Source of the DNA: Symbiodinium microadriaticum
Lineage: Eukaryota > Sar > Dinophyceae > Suessiales > Symbiodiniaceae
DNA: 64,000 nucleotides
Assembly (NCBI GenBank): GCA_001939145.1
Contig: LSRX01000783.1
Span: forward strand, 1 to 64,000
Direction: 5' to 3'
Under the pieces are notes generated by a model. It was not told where the DNA came from and did no database searches. It worked only from the letters and a program-made list of their open reading frames with translations. Positions within the stretch are counted from its first letter, which is position 1; each line of letters opens with the position of its first letter. Position numbers and translations under genes: made by a program. This document shows, piece after piece, positions 34,685 through 46,300 of the stretch.

Positions 34685-35265
34685 GTGGAGGACCTGGCGC
34701 AGGGACAGAACGTGCTGTTGTCGGTCATGACAATTGCAGAGGCTCGCAGTGCTCGCAGTAGGAGGTGCATCGTGGCTTCCTCCAGCCAGGAGGTGTCCCT
34801 CACGCTGCCAAATGCAAACACCGAACGCGAGACTGCCGGAGGCCCAGTGAAACTGCCGGAGGCCTCGGAGTCTCTGAGTCGCCGAGGTCGAGCTCACTTC
34901 CAAGGTCATGGAGCTGTCGCTGGTCCTGGACCGCGCAGCCACATCAGCAGAGGGCGTGAGCGCTGAGCACTCGTTCGGAGGGCCGAAGGGCGACGTGCGA
35001 CCAAGCTCTCACAAGAAGATGACGCACGTTAAGCCCAAGCACGCCCAAAGCGACGTCAGCTCGAGAGCGTCATGTCTGAGCCGAAGGACCCCCTTGAAAG
35101 GGCGAAGCCTAGAGCTGTGTGCAGGAAGCCGGGGGCGCCGTCACCGTGGCAAATGTGTCGGACCTGACCGAGCCCATCGCCTTTCGCTCCTCGCTCTTCT
35201 GGTTGGACATGTATGTGCGTGTGAGTCATAGCTCTGTTAGTGCCTGTTTGTGGCCAGCGGCCTGA
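34685..35265 (+). CDS. Possible REJ-type extracellular fragment
   Basis: At 35119-35218 the frame reads VQEAGGAVTVANVSDLTEP, then IAFRSSLF. A 'VTVxNVSxLxEPIxFxx' stretch is typical of the segment before the GPS site in polycystin/REJ-type proteins. Upstream frames (SSQEVSLTLPNANT at 34785-34825; MELSLVLDRAATSAEG at 34908-34955) and a later CAFFDPAARIES (35320-35355) would fit such a region. No complete GPS motif is visible, so this remains tentative. Confidence 0.3.
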
Positions 35266-35359
35266 GCTTTGCAATTTGCTGTGCTTAGAACTCACTGCTG
35301 GCGAAGCAGTCCCGGGAGACCAATGTGCTTTCTTCGATCCAGCTGCTCGGATTGAGAGC

Positions 35360-38300
35360 TAGCCGTCTGGCTCCGAGCGGTACAAGCTTGCTGTGCCTCA
35401 CATTGTTTGCCCATGCCGTCATGTGACCCAAGTGGAGAACGTTCGCGCCAGTCCAGGTTTCACAGACATGGTCTACGAAGGGCATGGGGAATATGGACGC
35501 AGAAACGTTCGCGGCGCTGCTTAGCAGAGCTTGCCTTCCATGTTAACGGGTTTCCAAGGCTTTTGCACACTTATGCATTGCTTTTTGGAGCGTGGACGTC
35601 TGAATGGCCGCACCATGCTGCACGCCGCAATCGTGTGTGTTGAGGCTGGGGCTGGGGAGCACGCCAGGCACTTAGAAGTGAAACCACAGACCCACCTGCG
35701 CAGAGTAGCTGGATAATGCAAGAGTCTCTCAGCCTGTTGTGACTGTGTAGATTGTGTAGACAGCGTAGACCCCGTGGGCTTGCAGGGTTTGAGCGTGTTT
35801 ACCCGCATTCGCAATGTTTCCAAGGATGAACGGAACTTGGTGTCTGACCACCCACACCTCAATGTTTGCGCTTGTCCGGGACTTGGAGACCACTGTTGAT
35901 GCTCTTTCTCTGAGCTTACTCGGTGTGGCACTAAGCCCTAGACATCCCCGCGAGCTCCCACACCTTTCAGAGTCGCCGAGAGGTCCAGATCATCCCCTTT
36001 GAGTCCATGTGGGACCCAGAGGCGTCGAGAAAGCGTCTGGGGTTCGAACGTATGCGAATGTGAAGCCAATTCCGCCTCTAGGCAGGTGCCCTGAACGCTA
36101 ATGGTTACATCGTCGCCGGCGCCTTTGTGCCGCTTTTCTGCAGGTGTGGCGTTAAGAGGCCATGAAGGCACTGGGCAGCGACACGAGGATGCAACGGATC
36201 TAAGGGCCTTGGTGGTGTGTCTCATGCTTTGCTTCGCTCCTCGGCGCAGCGGCCAGTCCTGTGTGTTGGACTAAAGCTCTGAGAGTCGTCTCACCTCAAG
36301 CCCCGAGCCCCAAGTTAAGAAAGCCCAACAGAGGCTCCAAAGCCGGCTCAACAATGCTCAACACCTCAGCCCCCCATCTCAAGCTTTAATCCGTAGAATC
36401 CTTTCATGAAGGATCCGGCGATACTCTCTGTGAGAGCACGGACATCAATCATCGTCCGCTGACCACATTGCCTGACCTTCAACGCCCGTCTCAAACTCCA
36501 CAGACAGGATCAGTACTCCAACTCAAAGCCATTTGAGCTGGGCCAACATATTGGGATTCCCTCGCCCCTAAGCGAGGCTTGCGGCCTCCTGGGCCGCCGG
36601 ATGAGACCGGCGGCGGCGGGGCAGACGGAGATCCAGGACTCTGGGCAAGGGACTTTGGGAGAGCACTGACAGTAGGGTTTAGGGACTTGTGGGTGGGTGC
36701 TAGGTGGTGGGTTGCTGTGGGAGGGCTCACAATCACAGTCGAAGAAGCTTGTCAACTGACGATCCAGGTGATCGGACAATATTGTACAACCGCATCGAAC
36801 AGAGCCATACCATGGCTAGGATCGCATGGACGACGAGTCGCATACACGAATGAGCTACATGTATGGGGAGTCTTATCGGTTCCTTCGTTATTTTTGATCT
36901 TCAGTTTTCACTTTCCAGTGTGTCTACGGTGCAAGTTGGAGACATTCTGTGGGGAGGACACGAAGGGCAGACGTCATGCAGGGGGTCCCAGTGAGGACCC
37001 GTATGAACGCCTTTTCCCAGCCAGAAAGCAACGTGCCGTGCCTGTACACGTCCGAGGTCGTCACTTTCTCTCGATCACAAGTCATGGCACCATGGCTGAG
37101 ATTGTGGCTTCCGGTACAGAGGTCGAGCTTCTAAGCGTTGCGTGCTGAGGCCGAGACGAAGACAGTGGTCTCTGACGAAGATGACGAACACGAGGAGACC
37201 ATGGATGCCAAGAAGAAGGCCAGCCCAACTTTAGCCTCCCTTCTGATAGCATCGAAAACTCGCCTTTTTTCCTGGTTATCTAGTTGCCCTTCTTTTTTGA
37301 TGAAATGCATTTCATGGCGGAGCCGTCGTAATCTTTCTGCAGGGATTCGAGTCCTGCAGCTGAGGCAGGCAGTACTAGAAAACGAGGAAGGGGGTTGACA
37401 GGACCAAACAAGTTCAGATTCTCAAGAAGAGGCTCTGTCAACATGGAGAGATGATTGCAGGTGCACATTCGCTGGGACGTCGACCCTGTACCTTTGCTGA
37501 CAAAGAAAGTGTGATCAACTCCTCTCAATGTTGACTTCACATGGTCATGAACCCAGTCTTACATGTCTCCATGTGTATGAGTGCTGATATAACGCTTCTA
37601 TTGCTCAGCGACGGCATGTGGCATGTCGTTGTAACGAGGGGCATGTGACATGTGCTTCAACATCCAGCCCAGGGGCGATTCCTAAAGCAACTTGGACTGA
37701 TTCTGGCGTCGCTGGTGACGGGGTTTCAGAGAATCCAAGGGACGTAAAAAAGGGCGAAGCCGGATCTGAGCTCTGAGCTCAGGAGGCTGAACCACCTCAA
37801 AGGCCATCGTTGGGTGTCCATGGCGGCTCAGCTGAGCATCTCGGGCGGTGTGTGAGGTGGGGGCGGGTGGGTCTAGCTGAAAGCTTGGCCGTGGACACCA
37901 GAAGCATACGTCGATGCACTTTTTTTCCTGTAGGTGCTTGCATGTGCTGAGGACTTGAGAGCAAAGAGGGTCAAGGGGGTCACAGCCTCCGTGACTAAGG
38001 ACAGCTTGCAGCTCCTAGTAGAGTGCCGCCAGAGGGCCCCTCCATTTTGCGAAATGTCGGATGATCTGAAAGATTGCGCATCGAAAGACAAGACAATCTT
38101 GTTCAGTATTAGTGTCTGGTGCAGGAGGCATCGCAGTCCTATGCCAAACGGTCCTTCCGCAACATGTTGCAGGGAATCGAGGGCGAGGACCTTTCTGCCA
38201 CAAAGGCATAGAACAAAGATAGCTGTCCTGGCAGTGCGAGGCTAGCCTGCCCTGAAAGACCTTGTGGCATTTCTTGCAAGCTTGAAAAGCTGTGCAAACT

Positions 38301-40140
38301 ATCTAGATCTCTGGGAGGAAGCATCGGTAGCTCGTAGGCGTTTGCACTGCAAAGCTGGGAAGCTTCAACCGAGTCCTCCGACTCTAGTCTATTCTGCAGC
38401 CTACGTAACACAGCTGCCCGATGACTGCGTCTGGCACGCAGCATATGAAGGAGTTGATTGGATGTAGCTTTCACATGTTTCTTGCAAGTTGAGATGTTTT
38501 GTGTAGCGCGCTTCCTTGGGAGAGGATGGCGAAACGAACCAGACCACGAACGAGGCCTTTCATGGCAATTCCCGTCCTGGTTTTAGAAGCAGGAAGCGCG
38601 CAAACGCAAAAGTAGCAAAGTTCGGCTGGAGGCAGCTCAGCTGGGCCGACAGGCCTTTGAGAGATGCTGGCAGGGGGCTTCGATGTTCAAGCTTACCAGC
38701 CAGGCATCGGTGACCTCCGAAGCTTTCCTTGGCGCTGTGGAGTCCAATCAGGCACCAGCAGCATTAATTACCACTCGCTTGAATTTGGAATGGATCCCGT
38801 GTGGCCACAGTTTCCGCAGTACATGGCCAGTCAGCGTGAACGCGGTGCTTTTGCTCTCTGCGTTGACCAGAGCCATGAAGTGAAGATGCGGGTTCACCAG
38901 TGCTGAAAGCGACTCTTGAGGACAGCGGCGTTGCCAGAGAAGATTCCGAAATCTACGAGGACTCTCAGTCAGCAGATGTGACACAGGAGCTCCCGCAGCA
39001 GTCGAGCTCCCGTGGCACAGGTCAGCTTGCGGGGTGCAGCTTCCGACTTTGGCTTGGTGGAGGCCCAGAATCTAGGATGCGTCATATCATGTCGCATCCG
39101 TCGCGGCCTTTGAACGCGGCAGGTGTCCGTGGACCCAAGCCCAGGCACTTGGGAGCCTTCGTCGGTCCAGCCCTGAGTTATCCTGGTCTCGTGGAAGTCA
39201 AATCTTCTGAGATTCTCAACGGCAGGATCACTGAACCACGTCTAATTCAAACGCACTGCCTGCACTTGGATTATGCCAGAGGCATGGCAGGAGATGTACC
39301 AGGCTCGAAAGACGAGCATCGGAGTTCTGTGGCAGAGCACGTCCTTTCTTTTTTTTTGGGGGTTTTTGTTGCCTAGGTTCGGAACCCAGCAAGAGACGAA
39401 AGCTTCTGCGCAACTCGGGAGGATGCTCAGTTGGTGCACTACTATTCCCGTACTCATGGGAAGACGTGCGGGGCTCGGGGTGGGTCTGAAAGCGCGACGC
39501 CACACTCAACGCCTTGAAGCGTTTTGAAGTTTCTTGCATTCGACTCCTGCATACTCCTGCTTACTGTTTTTCACAGAGTGCGCTGAGCTGGGGGGCAGGG
39601 TTTGGCGCCGTGTTGTTTTAGTTCGCTCGAAGCCGAGGCTGCTGGGCTTCGTCCAGGGTTCGGGCCAGTTCATCGGGACGGATGCGGACGAGCTCCTCGG
39701 CCCAGACAAAGAGAGTCCCACCAAGTTGTGCGTGTAAGTGGCTACTTTTCGATTGCTATGGAAGTCCGCTTTTCCCTATGCTGCTCGGCTGTTCTTGTGC
39801 TTTGTTTCATTTTTTTCCCGCAGTTTTCGTGCATGCATCGTTACTGCAAGATCGGCTCAGTTCCTCGTTGAGCGTGTGTGCATTGCACAAGCCCTGGCCT
39901 CCACGGCTTACTTGTCACATGCTCTGCAGGCTGCCACGCTACAACTGCTCCATCGGTGTGCGAAGGCAACTTCGCAGGACCTGGATCCAAGACCAGCCCA
40001 CCTACATGAATTGCGTCGAGCATCAAGCATGAAAGCTATTGTGCTACGATGTCCAGCTTGTCGTCGACAAAAGCGTTCGTCAGCAACTCTGAAGGCCCCG
40101 ACACTAACTGCTACTAGCTACCCGTTACAAACCACCAGCT
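35360..40140. other. Long stretch without a recognised gene
   Basis: Numerous short frames on both strands were read and none shows a domain signature. A small acidic/basic plus frame, SDEDDEHEETMDAKKK, lies at 37165-37215, and a T-run followed by G (39350-39365) is low in complexity. A TAGGGTTTAGGG word at 36672-36684 is telomere-like. Confidence 0.35.
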
Positions 40141-40439
40141 AGTCACGCACTGCAAACTATGAACTTCGAACTACCACCAGCAACTGCTGACTAATGATTC
40201 CGTACTACGCACTACTTGCTACTTGCGACTTCGTAAGCTTACTTCATATTGCTTGCTACTTGCTACTTACAGCTTACAGTTGGCTACTTATTACGTGCCG
40301 CTCATTACTTTCTAGCTACCTAGCAGCTAGTTGTTTGTTTCGTGCTACCAGTTTCTGGTTTCTGGTCAATACTTGCTGGCTACCTCCTGTTGCTGACAAC
40401 CAGCCTCCAGCTACTACCCACCACCCACTCCCCATTGCC

Positions 40440-40466
40440 ACTACTTACTACGACGACCACAACGAG

Positions 40467-40507
<41 letters not shown>

Positions 40508-40677
40508 TGGCTACCTCGTCGTGCTGCTGCTGCTGCTGCTACTGCTACTGCTACTCCTACTACTCCTACTGCTCTACTAACCACCGTACCGACTATACTA
40601 CTATGACGACTACGACTACGACGACGGCGACGGCGGCGACGACGACGACTACTGCTACTACAACAACTACAACAACA

Positions 40678-40725
<48 letters not shown>

Positions 40726-40735
40726 AGTATTGCTG
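40440..40735. repeat. Compound trinucleotide repeat field
   Basis: (GAC)n at 40463-40507, then (GCT/ACT)n to about 40580, mixed (GAC/TAC/AAC)n to about 40685 and (TGC)n to 40729. The preceding 250 bases carry looser TGCTACT words. Long Asp, Thr, Leu or Ala homopolymer frames here are artefacts. Confidence 0.95.
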
Positions 40736-40739
40736 CCAC

Positions 40740-41860
40740 TACCACTGCCACACTGCTGCCGCTTGCGCTGGCACTACAGTCACACAGTCACGCGAATGGA
40801 AAGACTGAGCATGCGAAACTACAAGAAGAGAAGGACAATTGTTGCCCGTGATTGGCCATCACCGGGCTCTGAGACGGAGACAGGCTTTAAATTGGGATTC
40901 ACTGCCAGGATGGTCCCGCTGACAGACCTCCGCCCGCCGTTCAGAGGCAGGGGCCACATGCCTGTACCCTGTACACATCAGACGCACGCCGACAAATGCG
41001 TACTAGTGTGTTCACTTTTGAAATTTGGGGCGACATTCGATAGCACAGCAACCAGAAGACGGAGCAAGTTCGTGCCAGAAGAGAGACATTGTAAACGAAG
41101 CAGGGCTTCATCCAACACCAGCCCCGGAACTCGCAAATGCCGGGAAGGCCTGGCCTTGCACCCACTTCTTTACATCATTTCGAGACACAAACACTTGGAG
41201 CAACAGCAGCAAAGGTGTCCCAGACTCCTGCGGGCTTGTTGCAGCTGTCTCTGCACCTCGTGAGCCGAGAAAGGTCATGCCGAACTTGGCCAAAACACTG
41301 CGACGTGCCTGTCAAGCGAGTCCCATTGCCATGCACCTAGACCCCGTCCCTTGGGGCCCTAGTGTGTTGGCAAAGCTCGTGGTCCCGGGATGTTGATGGC
41401 GAAGGGGTGTGCCGATGCGTCCGTGGACACCCTCAAACACCGATATGGAGAAACCCCGACTCTACCTTCGAGCAATCGAGGGTCGAACTACAGCTTGAGC
41501 TGCGCTCAAGTCGCGAAACCTGCGCTCTGCGGCACGGCCCACAGAAAGCAGCAGATGGAGGATGCTGCTGTTTGCAGCAGCTGGAGGGAGCAAAGGACCT
41601 GCTTTGGGTGTGTGTGGCTGCTCACAAGTCACGGAGACCACCCTCTTCAGCGATGCATGCTGAGACTTTGGCGACCACGACCCGGGTTGCGATCCGAACA
41701 TGGACAACAGCACCTTGACCTCGGCGCTGTGTCGCAGCTTGAGATGGCCTCTTTGTGTGCGTTGGGTAGGTTGGAAACAGTGCTTGAATCGAAAGCTGGC
41801 CTGGGCCGAGCTGAAAGATTTGGACACCTCCCGGATTGCGATAGACTCGGCAAGTTCCCA
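40740..41860. other. No recognised gene
   Basis: No domain motif recognised. A short Thr-rich frame, LATTTRVAIRTWTTAP, ends at 41718 and could be a linker exon. Confidence 0.35.
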
Positions 41861-41869
41861 TGGTTGACT

Positions 41870-42800
41870 GCGGCAGGTGGCGATCCCGTCATGGTTTTTC
41901 TGGTGCCTTGGCCGAAGTAGACTGGGGGAGGCCAATCCTTTCTTCTTTGCAGGCTGCTTGGCTGCTTTGGCGGTTTGAAGTATCGCAGCCCGTGTGTAAT
42001 CTTAGGAGGATGAGAGGACGGGGCTGCTTTACGTCCGAGTTCGAGGTTTGACTCGAGCCTGAACTGGAAGAGCGGACAGGACCTGGCATCCTGGAGTCAT
42101 AGCAGCGACGCCTGCCCTCGCCCTCCACCATGCAGCGAAGTTCCAGGTTTGGACCTGCAGAGCAAAGACTCGTGTAAGTGTGTAAGTCTGTTCAGCTGCT
42201 CCCCACCAGTGCAACACCAGCGAAGTGGGAACCGCAGCAGGTTTCAGTCCTGGACATGGACGCGTCGGGTGCCCTGCTGCGGGGCCCGCGCCCAGGCTTC
42301 TGCTTTGCAACGGGGCGATTGGAGCGATGCCTGCGCCTTGTTCGGATTGAGCAGGCTCCGGTCTGCTCCTCACAGACGTTCCCTTCGAAAGGACTTCCTC
42401 TCTTCCTCTCTTTCATTGCTGAGACACGCCTGGAAGCCCGAGGATCCGGCGTCGCTTCCCGAGCCTCGGTCGAAGAGCGGGCTCCGTTTTGTGCCCTTGG
42501 GCAGCTTGCGCCCTGCGGATCCCTGTGCCCGAGAACGTGAGATGTTTCTGAGGAAGGGCCACAGAATCCGGGCGTACAGAGGCGGCGACTGCGGCGGAAC
42601 TATGTAGAGCTAAGAGCTACTGCTTCGTCCCCGGGTTTTCGCAAGCAGGAAGGCAGGTGATACTGAAACCTCCCAGAAGTACCATGTCCGCTGCCAAGCT
42701 TGGCTTGAACTTGAACCGTGTTGCGAGGCATGAAGTCGGTATCGAGAAAGACACTCTGTTTACTTTCCGCAGAAGCATGGATCTCAATTTAGGTCTCAGG
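41870..42800 (+). CDS. Second small block of the YLVP/RFDLATF repeat
   Basis: GGDPVMVFLVPWPK (41875-41916), AAWLLWRFEVSQP (41955-41995) and QQVSVLDMDASGALLRGP then RPGFCFATG (42234-42310) occur in family order. SYCFVPGFSQAGR (42613-42650) and KLGLNLNRVARHEVG (42696-42740) may be the next unit. VSVLDMDASGALLRG aligns with VTVLDLTSTDADLKG. This could be the 3' end of the giant repeat gene or a separate gene just upstream of the receptor start. Confidence 0.45.
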
Positions 42801-42903
42801 ACTTTCAGTCTGAGTTGTAGTCTTCTGAGAAGGCTAAAGGATGCTAAAGGTATTGGTGTGCACCAGGAGGCACTGAGGTTCGGCATAGGCAGACAGGGCT
42901 GCC

Positions 42904-43378
42904 ATGGCTCGCCATGCCGTGCTTCTATTGGCATGTACTGCATGGTCGACGTTGGCGGAGAAGTGCGACGACTTCCGCTGTCCCAGCGGTTCCGAGCCCA
43001 GACAAGGTGAGGAGGGCCGAACGCCGGAAGAGTGCTGCCATCGCCAGTGCAGCAGCTTCAGTTGTCCATCACACTCGGGCTTCGTGTCCATCAACAATGT
43101 GTCTGCAGCCGGACTCACGACCGCGTCCTGCTGCAGAAAACTTCCCTCCTGCACCGCAAACTCCCGATACGTGCCACTGAGCAGTCCCAGCTTGGATGCA
43201 GGGCGGGCGAAGGTTGCGGCCTCGTCCATCGAATGTGCGGAGCGGTGCCAGGCCACTACTGGATGCATTGGATTTACCTGGTTGTCCGACTCCAGCTGTC
43301 ACCTGGCGGGTGCCAATGCAACGTTGCGCTTCATGCCCGGTGGAGTCAGTGGCAACACGACCTGCCACTCCTTGCGGC
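42904..43378 (+). CDS. Receptor N-terminus: signal peptide, Cys-rich repeats, PAN-like module
   Basis: [18 protein letters not shown] is a classic signal peptide with likely cleavage before EKCDDF. Two copies of a C-x2-F-x-C-P-x-G/H...CC...C motif follow: [12 protein letters not shown]...PEECC and [12 protein letters not shown]...TASCC. Then [18 protein letters not shown] and later CHLAG...NTTCHSL give the Cys spacing of PAN/apple-like modules, which usually bind protein or carbohydrate. The exon end is approximate. Confidence 0.72.
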
Positions 43379-46300
43379 CGCACCTGCAACGGAAAGAAGA
43401 CATCAAGGTCCATGAATTCTGTCAGCGGCAACCAGGGAGGTGCACCGGCAAGGTGCACCAGCTCTTTGCCCAAGCGAGCCCACAGATCCTGTCAAGCGGC
43501 AGACTCTTGTCAACACTGGTGGGTTTGCACGCGGTTCTTTTGAGTCGCTGTAATTCCCCTCTATCCTGGTCAGGCAGCAGCTCAGCGCAGCTGGATCTGG
43601 CAGGCTGGATGTAGCAAAGTCAGCTTTTGCAGCTGACCGCAGTCCGCAGTCGCTCCGCAAGGTGTTGCAGTGGTGGACTGGGATGCCGATGGTCGTCTCG
43701 ATGTGGTAGCTGAGTGAAGAAGTAAGCCAGGATAGCGCATCACAAGGCATGACTATGCATGACTGGTAGGCCTTGTAGGGGTGAATTGCTTCAGGACGCT
43801 CCAGGCCCTAGGCTCTGAAGTATTACTCTTGAGGGCAGGCACCAAATTTGGATTCTGCAGACTCCTAGGCCGCTTCAAAAGGGACACCTTGGCACGTCAT
43901 CAGGTGCGCCCAATACGCTCCGACCCAGCAAAGCTCTAGAAAGCGACGCAAAGACAGTCCTCAAACTCACGAGTACTCTGAGTACACGTGGAATCCAAGG
44001 TGACTTCTCATGGAAGTGGGCGCTTGGGCCTCTTCTTGCAAGGCTCGGATGGGAAGTTTTCTGCTTCCACGGACAACCCCTTCCGCTCCAAGTCTCAATA
44101 ACACTCTTGCCCATGCTCTGAGCTTGACTTCAAGTCCGGTCGCATCTCTCTCCCGCGGTCGGAGTTGCGAGTGGTGAGCTGAAGTGTCAAGAAGCCGAGG
44201 TTCCATCGAGGTCGGAGAGTCTGCGAAGCCGACGGTCTTTGATTGGGACGGCGATGGGGAGCTGGATGTCTTGGTGGGCAATGCAGACGGGGATCTCAAG
44301 TTCCTGAAGCTCGGTGCACTCATACTCATACCGTAGTGGCTCGCCAGCATCGTTTTGGTTTGGATGATTTCCAAAGCCTGAGGAAAGGTTCGGGAGATGG
44401 TGCTGTGGCCATGACCTGGAATTGGTACCCCTTCAGCACTCTGACAACCCTTGGTCGCACGGCACCTGCCATAGCAGACTTCACGGACGATGGGCATCCA
44501 GATTTGGTCCTGGGTCACGGATGTCAGCTGGATGTGCAACATGGTGCTGAGAAAGGAGGGAGATACGACGGAGAGATAGGACGATATGTAACGAGATATC
44601 AATGCACGTCGCAGCACTGCAGGTACCTCGGACAAGGCAATCACTCCCTTGCACTCGCGGCGTCTCACGACTTCGCGTCCTCGAGCTCCTCGGGCTCCTG
44701 TGCCGTTGTCCCGACAGTGTGGGACTGGGACGGCGACGGGATGAAGGAAGTGATTGTTGGGGACCAGGCTGGAAAATTCAATCTCTGCCGGCTCATCAAC
44801 GGTCGCTTAGCCCAAGCAATGCCAAGCAATGTAGTGGGACCCATCGGAGGGCTCGGCGCCGGAAGTTAGAAGCAGTTCCGTGTTCCACCCTGAACGATCC
44901 AAGGAACCACACTCATTTGCGAGGCTTTGGAGGGCTACGGCGTCGGCGAGATGGCGTCGCCCTCCGCGTGTGACTGGGACTCTGACGGAGTTCCAGACCT
45001 CATCGTCCAGAGCGGCGGCCTCCAGGACCTGGCCTGGTTTCGCAGAGGCCCCAGACCGGACGTCTTGGAGGTTCCCGCCGCAGATCCCGCGCTGTTTGGC
45101 TTTGACGTGGGTGAGTCGGCCGTGCCTGTCTTGGTGGATTGGGACCTGGATGGAGATCTCGATTTGATAGTCGGAAGCGCTGATGGAAGGTTGTGGTTTT
45201 TTCCCCAAGAGAACGGCGAGTTCGTATCCTCAAATCAGCGCGACGGGCCCTTCGCCAGCGTGGATGCCGGGACCCAAGCATCGGACAGGAGACATGCCGT
45301 TCGTGTGCCATTGAGTTGCAGCTGAGGTCGGGTCACACTGTGCGCCTGCAGCAGTCGACTGGGATTCGGACGGGTTTCCAGCCGCTCGGCACGTCTTGCA
45401 GAATATCTGGCGGTTGTACTGCAGAGCCCGCAGGGTCGCAAGAGTCGCAAGACAGTCTTCCAGAAGTGCAAGGAAGGCATGTCACCAGCAACCAGAAGAT
45501 CCGAACAGTGTGGAAAGCAAGGCACAACAGACAGAATAGGAATCCACGGCCCTAAACCCCAAACCATCCTAAACCCTTGCTGGTGACCCAGGGGAAGCAA
45601 TAAGACTAACTGGCTAACCTAAGCCGTACGTCTAAACCTAAACCCTAACAAACCCCAACCTAGGATCTCATCCTCGGCAGCGGTCAGGGACGACTGACCC
45701 TGCTGCGTGGAGGCAGTGCCGGGCCGCTGCTGGAGGCCGGTTGCTCACAAAACAAGGGTTCTTTCAGGGATCTCCTTTGTTTTTTTTTTCAGGGATCTCC
45801 TTTGGGGTTCTTTCAGGGATCTACTCTTCGTTCAATTCTTCAGGGGCAGCAACTTTTTGCTTCCGTGGACCTGAAGATGCCGGTGCAGCCGGCCGTGGTA
45901 GACTGGGACAGCGATGGCCACCAAGCTGCGTGTGGCTTCGTCAGGTCCACACGTGCTTTCTCTGTCAAGTCAACACAGTGTCAGACGTATGGAGACAGTG
46001 GATGCGACTGCAGGCTTTTAGCACCGGCCATCCAAGGAGATCTGGACCTTCTCCTGCTTGCCGGTGGTCGGATCCACTATTTCAGAAACGAGCACGGCCG
46101 TTTTGTGCAGGCAGTTATTGGCTTCACGTCATTTCGTGTCACTTCCATGCCGTCTTCGGAAGGCTCTTGCAGCCTCTAGGCAGCCTCGAGTAGCTTCGAC
46201 TGCACCCAAAACGGAGGGCAAGCAAATGCTCGCCTCGCACGGCAGTATCGCGATGCCTGACAAGCAAGCTTTGAAGCCAAGCTGGCGAACACTGAAACTC

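Noticed and set aside
40194..40851. Long frames with poly-Asp, poly-Thr, poly-Leu and poly-Ala
   Set aside because: They come from (GAC)n, (GCT)n and (TGC)n runs, and all three frames are open over the same bases.
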